From the NCBI GenBank assembly GCA_964557855.1, contig CAZLBP010000009.1, positions 1 through 64,000 of the forward strand: a DNA stretch of 64,000 bases. The letters are read 5' to 3'. This document shows, one piece after another, positions 1 through 7,027 of the stretch. The notes beneath the pieces are model-generated. The model was not told where the DNA came from. It did not search any database and saw nothing but the letters and a program-made list of their open reading frames with translations. Made by a program: the position numbers and the translations under genes. Origin of the DNA: JAJRZL01 sp964557855 (GTDB lineage Bacteria; Zixibacteria; MSB-5A5; GN15; FEB-12). The stretch's first letter is position 1, and every line of letters starts with the position of its first letter.

Positions 1-43
1 CCTCAGCCTCAATTGTATCTGAGATCGGTGTATGTTCGGCCAT
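1..43 (-). CDS. 5' end of a leftward gene cut by the window edge
   Basis: On the minus strand an ATG at 41-43 opens a frame reading MAEHTPISDTIEAE that runs off the left edge without a stop. It is preceded by AGGAGA with a 5-base gap to the ATG, a good ribosome-binding site, which is the main reason for calling a gene from 14 codons. No family can be recognised from so short a piece. It is transcribed divergently from the MerR regulator and redox genes to its right, about 0.5 kb away. Confidence 0.55.
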   Translation of the reverse strand, partial: MAEHTPISDTIEAE

Positions 44-549
44 TACAATCTCCTTGAAACCGCAGTCCCGCACATCCGGGACATATGTCTTGTTTCCTTC
101 GCTACAGCAGCCATGCTTGTGAAAAATTTCCCAAGCGCAGCCAATCAAATAGGCAGCTGTCACTGCCTTATTCTTGCCACTCGGCAACTTTGTGACAAAA
201 GTAACACTCTTTGAGCCACCTTGTCAAGAGAATTAGCAAAAAGATTGGTATATCTTTCAGGAATTCCCATATCCTGGAATCGGCCGATCTTCACCGTTCC
301 ACACAGAATAACTACAATTCAGGTGTTGAATCCGACTGCCAACCCATTAATAGATGAGCCATTTCGAGATGTCCCTTGTTCTGACCATGAATTCCGAACC
401 ACCCGGAGAAATATCGATCGAAATCTGGAGTGTCTTCTATGTTGCGTAATAGCAACAACTTAACAATTGGCAACACTCTCAACGCAAGCATAATAGCAGT
501 TTCCCAAAAACTCCATTAAACTATTCCTTGTGAAATTCCGAACAAATCA
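44..549. other. Intergenic stretch, no gene recognised
   Basis: About 500 bases lie between the leftward gene at the edge and the MerR promoter. Short open frames at 32-214 and 221-463 have no recognisable family, no ribosome-binding site and a composition unlike the flanking genes, so they are not called. The stretch is more AT-rich than its surroundings and could hold the divergent promoters. No repeat or terminator stands out. Confidence 0.5.
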
Positions 550-578
550 TTGACTTTGGAGTGTAGAAAATGTATATT
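550..578 (+). promoter_or_regulatory. Sigma-70-type promoter of the MerR gene
   Basis: TTGACT at 550-555 and TATATT at 573-578 are separated by 17 bases, close to consensus. Transcription would start near 585. This decides the start of the downstream gene: the longest frame would begin at the TTG at 550, inside the -35 box, so translation must start further in. MerR-family regulators usually bind between -35 and -10, but I see no clear dyad here. Confidence 0.5.
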
Positions 579-609
579 GCCTGGTGAAGGTATTGTGAGA
601 AAAGAAAGG

Positions 610-1119
610 ATGGCGATGCCTTTTTTTGATGACGAATCAAGAGAAAAATTTCACAAGATCGCCGAGATGAGCAACGACGAATCTGAGTGGGAACCTATAA
701 TCTCTATCGGCACCGCCGCCCGTATGCTCAGCCTGTCAACATCCGCCATCCGCAAGTACGAAAAAGAAGGGTTGCTTCTTTACCACCGCACCACCACCGG
801 CCGCCGACTCTTGAGCCGGTCCGATATCACTCGGATCAAAATGATTCAGCACATGGTCTCCGATCTTGGACTTAACATGGAAGGTATCCGACGATTACTG
901 GCCCTCTTGCCGTGCTGGAAATTAAAACCGTGCACCACCGAGGATCAGGAATCCTGCCATGCCATGAAAGACCATCTCCATCCCTGCTGGATGACCGACG
1001 TAACGGAATGCGCTCGCAATGGCGCCGACTGCCGCTCCTGCACCGTTTACCGCTATGGCGCCTACTGCACGGACGTGATCAAGCAACTGCTGTATGCGGA
1101 TGACGAAGGAAAGACATGA
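610..1119 (+). CDS. MerR-family transcriptional regulator with cysteine-rich C-terminus
   Basis: A cytoplasmic DNA-binding regulator of about 169 residues. Residues about 30-100 form the MerR winged helix: SIGTAARMLSLS, then IRKYEKEGLL and the wing around TTTGRRLLS, followed by the helix IKMIQHMVSDLGLNMEGIRRLL. The C-terminal third carries eight cysteines (PCW, KPC, ESC, HPC, TEC, ADCRSC, AYC) instead of a recognisable drug-binding domain. This suggests metal or Fe-S/redox sensing, by inference. The ATG at 610 is used because a promoter overlaps the longer TTG start at 550; ATG 616 and GTG 595 are alternatives. The gene ends 33 bases before the membrane redox gene and is probably cotranscribed with it, so it may control that module. 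Confidence 0.8.
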   Translation: MAMPFFDDESREKFHKIAEMSNDESEWEPIISIGTAARMLSLSTSAIRKYEKEGLLLYHRTTTGRRLLSRSDITRIKMIQHMVSDLGLNMEGIRRLLALLPCWKLKPCTTEDQESCHAMKDHLHPCWMTDVTECARNGADCRSCTVYRYGAYCTDVIKQLLYADDEGKT

Positions 1120-1152
1120 CAACGTTGTTAATATATCCTAACGGAGGACTCT

Positions 1153-2094
1153 ATGAATGAAGTGCAACTGCTGATGTACATCGGCCTCACGTTCTTCATT
1201 GTCGGGACGGCCTACAAAGCCATCAAAATGGCTCGCATGCCGTTACACTTACGCTGGGATCTCTATCCCATCCCGCATGAGAAGGGCAAAGGGCACTACG
1301 GCGGATCATACTACGAAGAAATCGACTGGTGGACCAAACCAGCCAACGTTTCCATCGGCAGTGAAATGAGGGAAATGGCCAAAGAGATCATCTTCATCCA
1401 ATCGATGTTTCACAACAATCTACCCCTCTGGATCTTTTCCTTCCCGTTTCACTTCGGCTTGTACCTGTCGATTGTGTTTGTCCTGCTCGTGTACGCCGGA
1501 GCCATACTGGGCCTCCTCGATCTCACCATAGCCGCCGACTCCGGCAACGTTATCGGTAAGATTGTCTATTATCTCACCATAGTCTTCGGCGTCGCCGGTA
1601 CCGTTCTGGCTTGTGTCGGTGCCATCGGACTCTTCTTCAGTCGCATTTTCAAAGGCATCCTGCGGAAAACATCGGTCTTCACTGATTACATGAACCTGAT
1701 CCTACTAGCCGCCGTGTTCGTGACCGGTTTCTGGACCTGGCTCACCGTCGACCCCGGCTTCAACGAAACCCGCGCCTTCATCGCCGGCCTCATCACGTTC
1801 TCCGATGTCGGCCCCATGCCCGGCATTGCCTCCGCCCATTTCCTGCTGGCTGCACTGTTCCTGCTCTGGCTCCCCTTCACGCACATGACTCATTTCGTCG
1901 GCAAATACTTCACCTATCACAAAGTCCGCTGGGAGGATCACCCCAACATTAAAGGCAGCAAACTGGAAAAGTCTGTCGTCGAAACACTCGGCTATAAAAT
2001 CAGTTGGTCGGCCTCTCACATTAAATCCGGCGGCACCTGGGCCGAGGCCGCTACCGCCGGCCCCAATGAGGAGGAAAGTAAGAATGAAAAATGA
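1153..2094 (+). CDS. DsrM/HmcE-type membrane cytochrome b subunit (NarI-like)
   Basis: An integral membrane protein of 313 residues related to the NarI/DsrM/HmcE/TmcC group. In that family the subunit binds haem b and exchanges electrons between the quinone pool and a cytoplasmic HdrD-like Fe-S partner. A helix lies near residues 5-25, followed by a cytoplasmic loop. Further helices are near 97-120, 133-160, 175-195 and 225-245. Histidines in or beside the helices (FPFHFGLY, ASAHFLLA, FTHMTHFVG) are candidate haem ligands. The start follows GGAGG with 5 bases of spacing. The gene overlaps the next by 11 bases, as expected for a two-subunit complex. No multihaem cytochrome is visible in the window, so the periplasmic donor is unknown. 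Confidence 0.85.
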   Translation: MNEVQLLMYIGLTFFIVGTAYKAIKMARMPLHLRWDLYPIPHEKGKGHYGGSYYEEIDWWTKPANVSIGSEMREMAKEIIFIQSMFHNNLPLWIFSFPFHFGLYLSIVFVLLVYAGAILGLLDLTIAADSGNVIGKIVYYLTIVFGVAGTVLACVGAIGLFFSRIFKGILRKTSVFTDYMNLILLAAVFVTGFWTWLTVDPGFNETRAFIAGLITFSDVGPMPGIASAHFLLAALFLLWLPFTHMTHFVGKYFTYHKVRWEDHPNIKGSKLEKSVVETLGYKISWSASHIKSGGTWAEAATAGPNEEESKNEK

Positions 2095-3697
2095 CCCCGT
2101 TACCATAAAGGACTTCTGTCGCAAAACCGGACAACTCGTCGAGCTCGATATCGCCAACTTCGAGCCGCTGCCCCCACCATACGACAAGCTGGATCTCCAG
2201 CCCCGAATCAAACCGTTGTCCGATGACGCCCGGCAGAAGTTCGAGTCTGATCTGGATGGCGTGACGGCCATCAAATTCCCTCGACCGGAAACGGAAAACG
2301 AAAAGGAAGAACTCGTCGAGAAATTCCTGGCCGGCTTGAAAAAGCTGTTCGAGGCACAAAACAACTGGGCCTTTATGCAGCCCCTCTTCCTGACCATGGA
2401 ATACTGCGCCAAATGTCAGACCTGCGCCAACGCCTGCCCCATTTTCACCGAATCCGGTCAACAGGACATCTACCGACCCACTTTCCGAGCTGATATCCTG
2501 AGGCGCCTCTATAAAACTTATGTCAAGAAAGGCGGTAAGTTCCTGGCCAAACTGACCGGTGACGATATCGAAGCTTCCTGGCTCATGGTCTCCCGCCTGA
2601 TGGAACTCGCCTACCGTTGCACCGTTTGCCGACGCTGCGCTCAGACCTGCCCCATCGGTGTCGACAACGGCCTGGTCACACGCGAGCTGCGCAAAATCTT
2701 CAGCCAGGAAATGGGCATCAACGTCAAACCGCTCCATGAGCTTGGCTCCGTCCAGCAGCTTGAAAAAGGCTCCTCGACCGGCATGACCCCGGTCGCCTTC
2801 AAGGATAACATCGAGTTCATGGAAGAGGAAGTCGAGGAGCGCACCGGCATGAAATTCAAGTGGCCGATGGACAAGAAAGGCGCCGATATCCTCCTCATCC
2901 ACAACGCCGGCGAATTCCTCGCCTGGCCCGAAAATCCCGAAGCCTTCGCAGTCATCCTCGAAGCCGCCGGTATCGACTACACCCTTTCCAGCGAACTGGT
3001 CGGCTACGACAGCGTCAACTACGGCGTCTGGTACGACGACGTCCAGTTCGCCAAAGTGGCTCTGAAGCACGCCGAAGTTGCTAAGAATCTGGGCGTTAAA
3101 AAGATCGTCCTCGGCGAATGCGGCCACGCCCACAAAGCCCTGACCGTAATCGCCGACCGCGTCCTCTCGGGCGATTTCAACATCCCCCGCGAAAGCTCAC
3201 TCACGCTGCTGTGCCAGATCATCAAGGAAGGACGGCTCAAACTCGATCCGTCACGCAACGACGACCTGTATGTCACCATGCACGACCCCTGCAACGTCGT
3301 CCGCCTGATGGGCATCGTCCAACCGCAGCGGGAAGTCATCAAAGCCGTCTGCAACAACTTTCGCGAAATGACCCCGCACGGCGTCCACAACTACTGCTGC
3401 GGCGGCGGCAGCGGCTTCGCCATCACTCAGGACGCCAACTTCCCGGACTGGCGCCACAGTCTCAGCAGCCGCATGAAAATGCGTCAGATTCTGGACGTGT
3501 TCCAGGATGTCCTCGATCCCGAATACAAGAAGTACCTCTGCGCTCCCTGCTCCAACTGCAAGGGCGCCATGCGAGACATGTTCGCCGCCTATGGACTTTT
3601 CGAACGCTGCAACATACTTTATGGGGGTTTAGTGGAACTGATTGTCAACGCCATGACCGACGTCCCGGAAGGATACGTGGAATGGGAATGGCACTAA
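2084..3697 (+). CDS. DsrK/HmcF-type Fe-S oxidoreductase (HdrD-like)
   Basis: A cytoplasmic iron-sulfur protein of 537 residues in the heterodisulfide reductase D family. Two classical [4Fe-4S] motifs, CAKCQTCANACP and CTVCRRCAQTCP, lie in the first 200 residues. The C-terminal half has the CCG-type cluster pattern: HDPC, then HNYCCGGGSG, then CAPCSNC, which in DsrK and HdrB/D binds a non-cubane cluster. The start is placed at the ATG at 2084, after AGGAGG, rather than 2066. It overlaps the membrane subunit by 11 bases. Together they resemble the DsrMK core of sulfate reducers, or HmcEF. No sulfite reductase gene is in view, so the substrate side is open. Confidence 0.88.
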   Translation: MKNDPVTIKDFCRKTGQLVELDIANFEPLPPPYDKLDLQPRIKPLSDDARQKFESDLDGVTAIKFPRPETENEKEELVEKFLAGLKKLFEAQNNWAFMQPLFLTMEYCAKCQTCANACPIFTESGQQDIYRPTFRADILRRLYKTYVKKGGKFLAKLTGDDIEASWLMVSRLMELAYRCTVCRRCAQTCPIGVDNGLVTRELRKIFSQEMGINVKPLHELGSVQQLEKGSSTGMTPVAFKDNIEFMEEEVEERTGMKFKWPMDKKGADILLIHNAGEFLAWPENPEAFAVILEAAGIDYTLSSELVGYDSVNYGVWYDDVQFAKVALKHAEVAKNLGVKKIVLGECGHAHKALTVIADRVLSGDFNIPRESSLTLLCQIIKEGRLKLDPSRNDDLYVTMHDPCNVVRLMGIVQPQREVIKAVCNNFREMTPHGVHNYCCGGGSGFAITQDANFPDWRHSLSSRMKMRQILDVFQDVLDPEYKKYLCAPCSNCKGAMRDMFAAYGLFERCNILYGGLVELIVNAMTDVPEGYVEWEWH

Positions 3698-3813
3698 ACG
3701 GAAACATCGCGGAGAAGCAGGAACCATGCTGCAACCGGGCTTCAACATAGCGGTCAGTCGTGGGCTTGTTACCTCCACCAAAGGACCTGTTGAAATACCC
3801 CGCTTACTGTTGG

Positions 3814-3853
3814 GTCAGGTCCTGAGCCCGCGTCGGCGGGATTGTGACCTGAC
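3814..3853. repeat. Dispersed palindrome, GTCAGGTC type
   Basis: The arms GTCAGGTC and GACCTGAC are perfect inverted repeats. A second stem (CCCGC/GCGGG) lies inside, with the core GAGCCCGCGTCGGCGGGATTG. The following bases, ACACCTAACTCGTTGGGAA, also recur almost exactly after the copy at 25021-25062, so the repeated unit is about 70 bases long. Confidence 0.85.
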
Positions 3854-3919
3854 ACCTAACTCGTTGGGAAGCAGAACGAGGCAACGGAACCGACTTACAC
3901 CGCAAGTAGAGGTGGGGCT

Positions 3920-3985
3920 TGTCACCCCCGACCCTAATTCTGTCACCCCCGCCCCTTATTCTGTCACCCCTGCGAAGGCAGGGGT
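3920..3985. repeat. Three tandem 21-base units ending in a hairpin
   Basis: Units starting at 3920, 3941 and 3962 each begin TGTCACCCC and are spaced exactly 21 bases apart. The first two are nearly identical. The third changes into the hairpin CCCCTGC-GAAG-GCAGGGG (3967-3984), followed by TCCA, a motif resembling the intergenic palindromes common in many bacterial genomes. Only three units with no unique spacers are present, so it is not a CRISPR. Confidence 0.75.
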
Positions 3986-4042
3986 CCATCCCCGCCTGTT
4001 CAGAGAAGCACAAGGACCAAGACAAAACCGCCATTCCCGTTC

Positions 4043-4085
4043 CGGCAGGTCCTGCTCGGTACTGCGTACCGAGCAGGACCTGCCG
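4043..4085. repeat. Perfect hairpin with 20-base arms, GGCAGGTCC type
   Basis: Bases 4043-4062 and 4066-4085 are exact reverse complements around a 3-base loop. The outer part GGCAGGTCCTG...CAGGACCTGCC matches the dispersed palindrome family seen elsewhere in the window. There is no T-run on either side, so it is not an ordinary intrinsic terminator. It lies 75 bases upstream of the response-regulator gene. Confidence 0.9.
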
Positions 4086-4160
4086 CATCCCCATGCGGTT
4101 CCGTCCAAAACAACGAACAAAACCAAACGGCCCGGCCGACATCAGTAGGGAGAATATAAA

Positions 4161-4535
4161 ATGCCCAAAAAAATACTCATTGTTGAGAACGAAGAAGACC
4201 CAAGAGTCTATCTGGAGACCCTCTTCAAGGAAAACGGCTTCGAAACCGCCACCGCCACCGATGGCGACGAAGCCATGCCGGTCGTCAAGGACTTCCACCC
4301 CGACCTCATCACCCTGGACATCATCATGGATCGTGAAACCGGCGTGAAGTTCTATCGAGCTCTTAAAAAGGATGAAGAACTCTCCAAAATCCCGGTTATC
4401 ATCGTCAGCGGCGTTACACGCTACAAAGAACTGTTTGCCCGCGACTACGCCACCATGCCTAAACCCTTCGCCTTCATTGAAAAACCGGTCGACCGCGACG
4501 CCCTCCTGGCCAAAGTCAAGGAGGCCATCGGGTAA
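4161..4535 (+). CDS. Receiver-only response regulator (Rrf1-like position)
   Basis: A single CheY-like receiver domain of 124 residues with no output domain. The acidic pocket is E11/E12/D13, the phosphoacceptor is D53 (LITLDII), the switch serine is S83 (IIVSG) and the conserved lysine is K108 (EKPVD). It would act by phosphorylation-dependent protein contact. AGGGAGAA precedes the ATG. Its place downstream of the HmcE/HmcF-like pair mirrors the rrf1 gene after the hmc operon of Desulfovibrio, where a receiver protein takes part in controlling the redox complex. That parallel is from established knowledge; a shared role here is inference. No histidine kinase is in the window. Confidence 0.9.
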   Translation: MPKKILIVENEEDPRVYLETLFKENGFETATATDGDEAMPVVKDFHPDLITLDIIMDRETGVKFYRALKKDEELSKIPVIIVSGVTRYKELFARDYATMPKPFAFIEKPVDRDALLAKVKEAIG

Positions 4536-5006
4536 ACGTCTTACCTGCTGTCTATATTCCGTCTCCTTGACTTTTTCCCCCTTGCGTAAAGGCGGGGCTG
4601 GTCCCCGCCGGTCTGATCTATAAGACGCAAGACCGCGCGCTCTCGGGAATCCGTACTTGCCGGTTCTCGTACTTTTCCGCCAGCTCTACCGCACTGTTAA
4701 TCGATTTGGGCACGAACGAAACACTGAAGCTTCCAATCGAGATATTCGTCAGCCCGGACCGAAGATCGTCTCTAATGCGTCAGTTAGGCAGGAACTCCCT
4801 TCGCTCCAGTATCCTGCGCCTGTTTCAGCGCGTAAGTCATTAACCTGTTTGTCGTTACAAAGTAGGCCCGAAGCCGCGTGCCACCCCGACGCGATCACAT
4901 CCCGAACGGAAAGTCATTGACAAGATTCCCTTCAGCGACGATCTTTCGGCAGTGGTTCTGGACTAAACGCTTACAACTGAAACATCTATAGTAAGGAGAT
5001 GATACT
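4536..5006. other. Intergenic region with a small hairpin and a decayed frame
   Basis: No intact gene is seen. The stretch contains a GC-rich hairpin, GGCGGGG at 4591-4597 with CCCCGCC at 4603-4609, and a possible coding remnant on the minus strand (separate entry). A TTGACA occurs at 4917-4922 about 90 bases before the next gene, but no good -10 box lies at the right distance. Confidence 0.5.
4618..4779 (-). pseudogene. Possible degraded coding fragment
   Basis: A minus-strand frame of 53 codons ends at a TAG (4618-4620) and contains protein-like text such as SVSFVPKSINSAVELAEKY. It lacks a start codon. Upstream in the same frame the text stays protein-like (RRRILERREFLPN) but is broken by an in-frame TGA at 4780-4782. 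It may be the tail of a decayed gene. I do not recognise the family, and chance cannot be excluded. Confidence 0.25.
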
Positions 5007-5495
5007 ATGAGAAACGCTATCCTCGTAACTGTCCTGCTGGCCTTCGGCTTGAGCGTGGGCGTTATTGCCGGCGAAGATCAGAAGTGGTTTGATATGGAGA
5101 ACTGCTCGTTTTGCAAACACCTCGTCAAAGACCCGGAATTGTTGAAAAACATGACCTGGGAACACCACGATATTCCTAAAGGCGCTGTTGCCATTACTAC
5201 CGTGGCCCCGGAATACAAAAAAACCTACCTGGCGGCTCAGCAGGCTATGCAGGATCTCGGCATGAGAATGCAGAACGGTGAAGTCAAGCCGGCCGATGTG
5301 AAAATGTGCGGTCACTGTATGCACTACGGTCATCTGATGGCATCCGGAGCCACGATCGACTATGTCTCCGGCGAGGCAGCCGAAGTGACCATCATCTGGT
5401 CGGACACACCCGAGACAGTAGAGAAAATCCACGACTACGCCCAGCGCAACCGCGAAGAACTAGCCAAATGGGAGGAAGAAAAGCACGAGCAGTAA
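5007..5495 (+). CDS. Exported protein with two CxxC motifs, function unknown
   Basis: A small protein of 162 residues. Residues 1-21 form a signal peptide (hydrophobic ILVTVLLAFGL, then VIAG). The mature part has CSFC at 33-36 and CGHC at 101-104, several histidines (KHL, EHHD, MHYGH) and methionine-rich stretches. The tail is charged and helical. Paired CxxC with nearby His and Met suggests metal binding or thiol redox in the periplasm. I do not recognise a named family. AAGGAG with 8 bases of spacing precedes the ATG. It follows the redox pair and response regulator, so a periplasmic partner role is possible but unproven. Confidence 0.75.
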   Translation: MRNAILVTVLLAFGLSVGVIAGEDQKWFDMENCSFCKHLVKDPELLKNMTWEHHDIPKGAVAITTVAPEYKKTYLAAQQAMQDLGMRMQNGEVKPADVKMCGHCMHYGHLMASGATIDYVSGEAAEVTIIWSDTPETVEKIHDYAQRNREELAKWEEEKHEQ

Positions 5496-5528
5496 GAATC
5501 GACCGGTACACCACCATAAAGACCGAAA

Positions 5529-5549
5529 GCAGGCACATACGGTGCCTGC
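5529..5549. repeat. Short hairpin GCAGGCAC/GTGCCTGC
   Basis: Eight-base perfect arms flank a 5-base loop, directly before the larger palindrome at 5560-5600. It lies after the stop of the CxxC protein gene and could act as a transcript-end hairpin, but no T-run follows. Confidence 0.6.
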
Positions 5550-5559
5550 CGTGGCCGTT

Positions 5560-5600
5560 GCGGCAGGTCCTGCTTGCTGAAGGCGAGTGTGACCTGCCGC
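5560..5600. repeat. Dispersed palindrome, GCGGCAGGTC type
   Basis: The ten-base arms GCGGCAGGTC and GACCTGCCGC are perfect inverted repeats around a 21-base centre. This is a family member like 4043-4085 and 55007-55052. It ends only 15 bases before the ATG of the adenosyltransferase gene and replaces any visible ribosome-binding site, so it may affect translation of that gene. Confidence 0.8.
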
Positions 5601-5615
5601 TCCGCTTGTTGATTC

Positions 5616-6149
5616 ATGACGAACCAATCCAGACGCTTCATCCAAATCTACACCGGTAACGGCAAAGGCAAGACTACGGCCGCCCTGGGACAGGCCGTTC
5701 GCGCCGCCGGCTGTGGCCTCAAGACGTTTATCATTATGTTCATGAAAGACTACCCCTACAGTGAAATCAACTGCCTGAAACTCCTGGACAAATGGATCAC
5801 GGTCGAGCGGTACGGGAATGATGATTTCGTCTACAAAAAACAGCTGCCGCCGCAACCTGAACTCGATATCGCGCAAAACGCTCTGCAAAAAGCCCGTGAA
5901 GTCATGTTGAGCGGAAAATACGACATCATTATCCTCGATGAAATCTGCGTGACCACGTACTTCAAACTGCTGGCACCCGAGGATGTCCTGCCTCTTCTAA
6001 GAGACAAGCCCGATTCCGTCGAACTGATCCTGACCGGCCGCTACTGTCCGCAGGAATGGCTCGACCGGGCTGATCTTGTAACGGAAATGCAGGAAATCAA
6101 GCACTACTATAAACAGGGAGTCCCGGCCCGCCAAGGTTTCGAGTCATAA
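5616..6149 (+). CDS. cobO: Corrinoid adenosyltransferase (CobO/BtuR family)
   Basis: This enzyme transfers the adenosyl group of ATP to cob(I)alamin or cobinamide to make coenzyme B12. The 177-residue length is close to the family norm. The P-loop TGNGKGKTT lies at residues 13-21. IIILDEICVT is the Walker B-like segment, and the C-terminus HYYKQGVPARQGFE is the usual family ending. No other cobalamin gene lies nearby, so it may serve salvage. There is no clear ribosome-binding site; a dispersed palindrome ends 15 bases upstream. Its 3' end overlaps the remnant of a leftward surface-protein gene. Confidence 0.93.
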   Translation: MTNQSRRFIQIYTGNGKGKTTAALGQAVRAAGCGLKTFIIMFMKDYPYSEINCLKLLDKWITVERYGNDDFVYKKQLPPQPELDIAQNALQKAREVMLSGKYDIIILDEICVTTYFKLLAPEDVLPLLRDKPDSVELILTGRYCPQEWLDRADLVTEMQEIKHYYKQGVPARQGFES

Positions 6150-6814
6150 CCATATTCCGGGCGGATATCGACTGAATGGTCTCCGGTCGCTCGGCCGGTC
6201 TGTATAAGCCTGGCCGCCCGGTCTTCTCGGTCTACAGCCGTGAATGACTTCAAGAGCACCATCTTCTTCGTGTCGCTAAATTCGTCCGTCCGCAAGCGGT
6301 AGAAGTATATTCCACTCGGCGCACCGGTACCGTCCCAACTCACGGTGTGCGACCCGGCCTCGTATTCCTGATCGACGATCGTTTCGACCGTCTGACCCAG
6401 GACGTCTATGACACCCATCCGCACATGAGCTGCTTCCGGCAGGCTGAAACCGATTTCGGTACTCGGGTTGAACGGATTCGGGTAGTTCTGGCTCAACGAA
6501 AAATCATCAGGTAAGGTTGGCTCATACTCGTATGGGACATCCACACTGTGCAGATCCCATCCGGCGAAGTTGTTCACTTCACCCCACCAACCTGTACCGC
6601 CGGTAGCCGTTCGAGAGCTAACCGCAATATCGTCGATGCCGTCACCGTTGAAGTCACCTATCCCGGCTACATCGTCACCGAAAAAGGCAGTCGGCCCTGG
6701 AACCATGGCATCTTCGATAAAGACGTCGGCACAAATAATAGTGTCAGTAATTGGTCCACCAAGAAAGACATGAATAGCAAAATAGTGTCCGGTGGTAACC
6801 AGATGACTGAGATT
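6107..6814 (-). pseudogene. 5'-truncated remnant of an FG-GAP/FlgD-type surface protein
   Basis: The minus frame is open from 6814 to a stop at 6107. A TAA lies at 6815-6817 and there is no usable start before an internal Met at 6706. The text begins inside FG-GAP propeller sequence (HVFLGGPITD, then GIGDFNGDGIDDIAVSS). It continues into the C-terminal FlgD-like domain (NYPNPFNPSTEIGF, VLGQTVETIVD, GIYFYRL, KKMVLLK). Intact homologues in this window end at that last motif. Here about 40 unrelated residues follow and run into the end of cobO. The missing N-terminus, absent signal peptide and overrun together indicate a decayed gene. Confidence 0.75.
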
Positions 6815-6902
6815 TTACATCGATCCCCAAGGACGGATTTTTCAAGTTGCGGTATATTGAGCAACTTCGAACAATAGATCGAGTACTGCCGCTCGGATAG
6901 AG

Positions 6903-6931
6903 TTGACAAAATCAATCCATTTTATTATATA
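6903..6931 (+). promoter_or_regulatory. Sigma-70-type promoter of the LVIVD/dockerin gene
   Basis: TTGACA at 6903-6908 and TATATA at 6926-6931 are spaced by 17 bases. The putative transcription start is about 90 bases upstream of the ATG at 7028. The AT-rich -10 region contrasts with the surrounding GC-rich DNA. Confidence 0.55.
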
Positions 6932-7027
6932 TCCGATTGACATGACGAAAAGCTCGATACGGAATTCACCCGGATCGATTGCCCCGTGTCAAAAAACAAT
7001 CATCGCTCCACAGCGAAAGGACATGCT

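Larger units (their letters stand above)
3698..4160. other. Intergenic region packed with hairpin repeats
   Basis: No gene is supported here. Open frames on both strands run through palindromes and tandem repeats and have no family character. The stretch holds three separate repeat elements: the palindrome at 3814-3853, a 21-base tandem repeat at 3920-3985 and a 20-base-arm hairpin at 4043-4085. These separate the Fe-S subunit from the response regulator. Confidence 0.6.

Noticed and set aside
2051..3133. 360-codon minus-strand frame opposite the DsrK-like gene
   Set aside because: The opposite strand has both Fe-S motifs and the CCG motif; this frame has none.
3920..3985. CRISPR-like array
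   Set aside because: Three contiguous 21-base units without spacers and no cas genes in the window.
4043..4085. Intrinsic terminator
   Set aside because: The hairpin is perfect but no T-run follows on either strand, and it belongs to the dispersed palindrome family.
3726..4148. Open frames through the repeat-rich gap after the Fe-S subunit gene
   Set aside because: Their sequences are translations of palindromes and tandem repeats and lack ribosome-binding sites.
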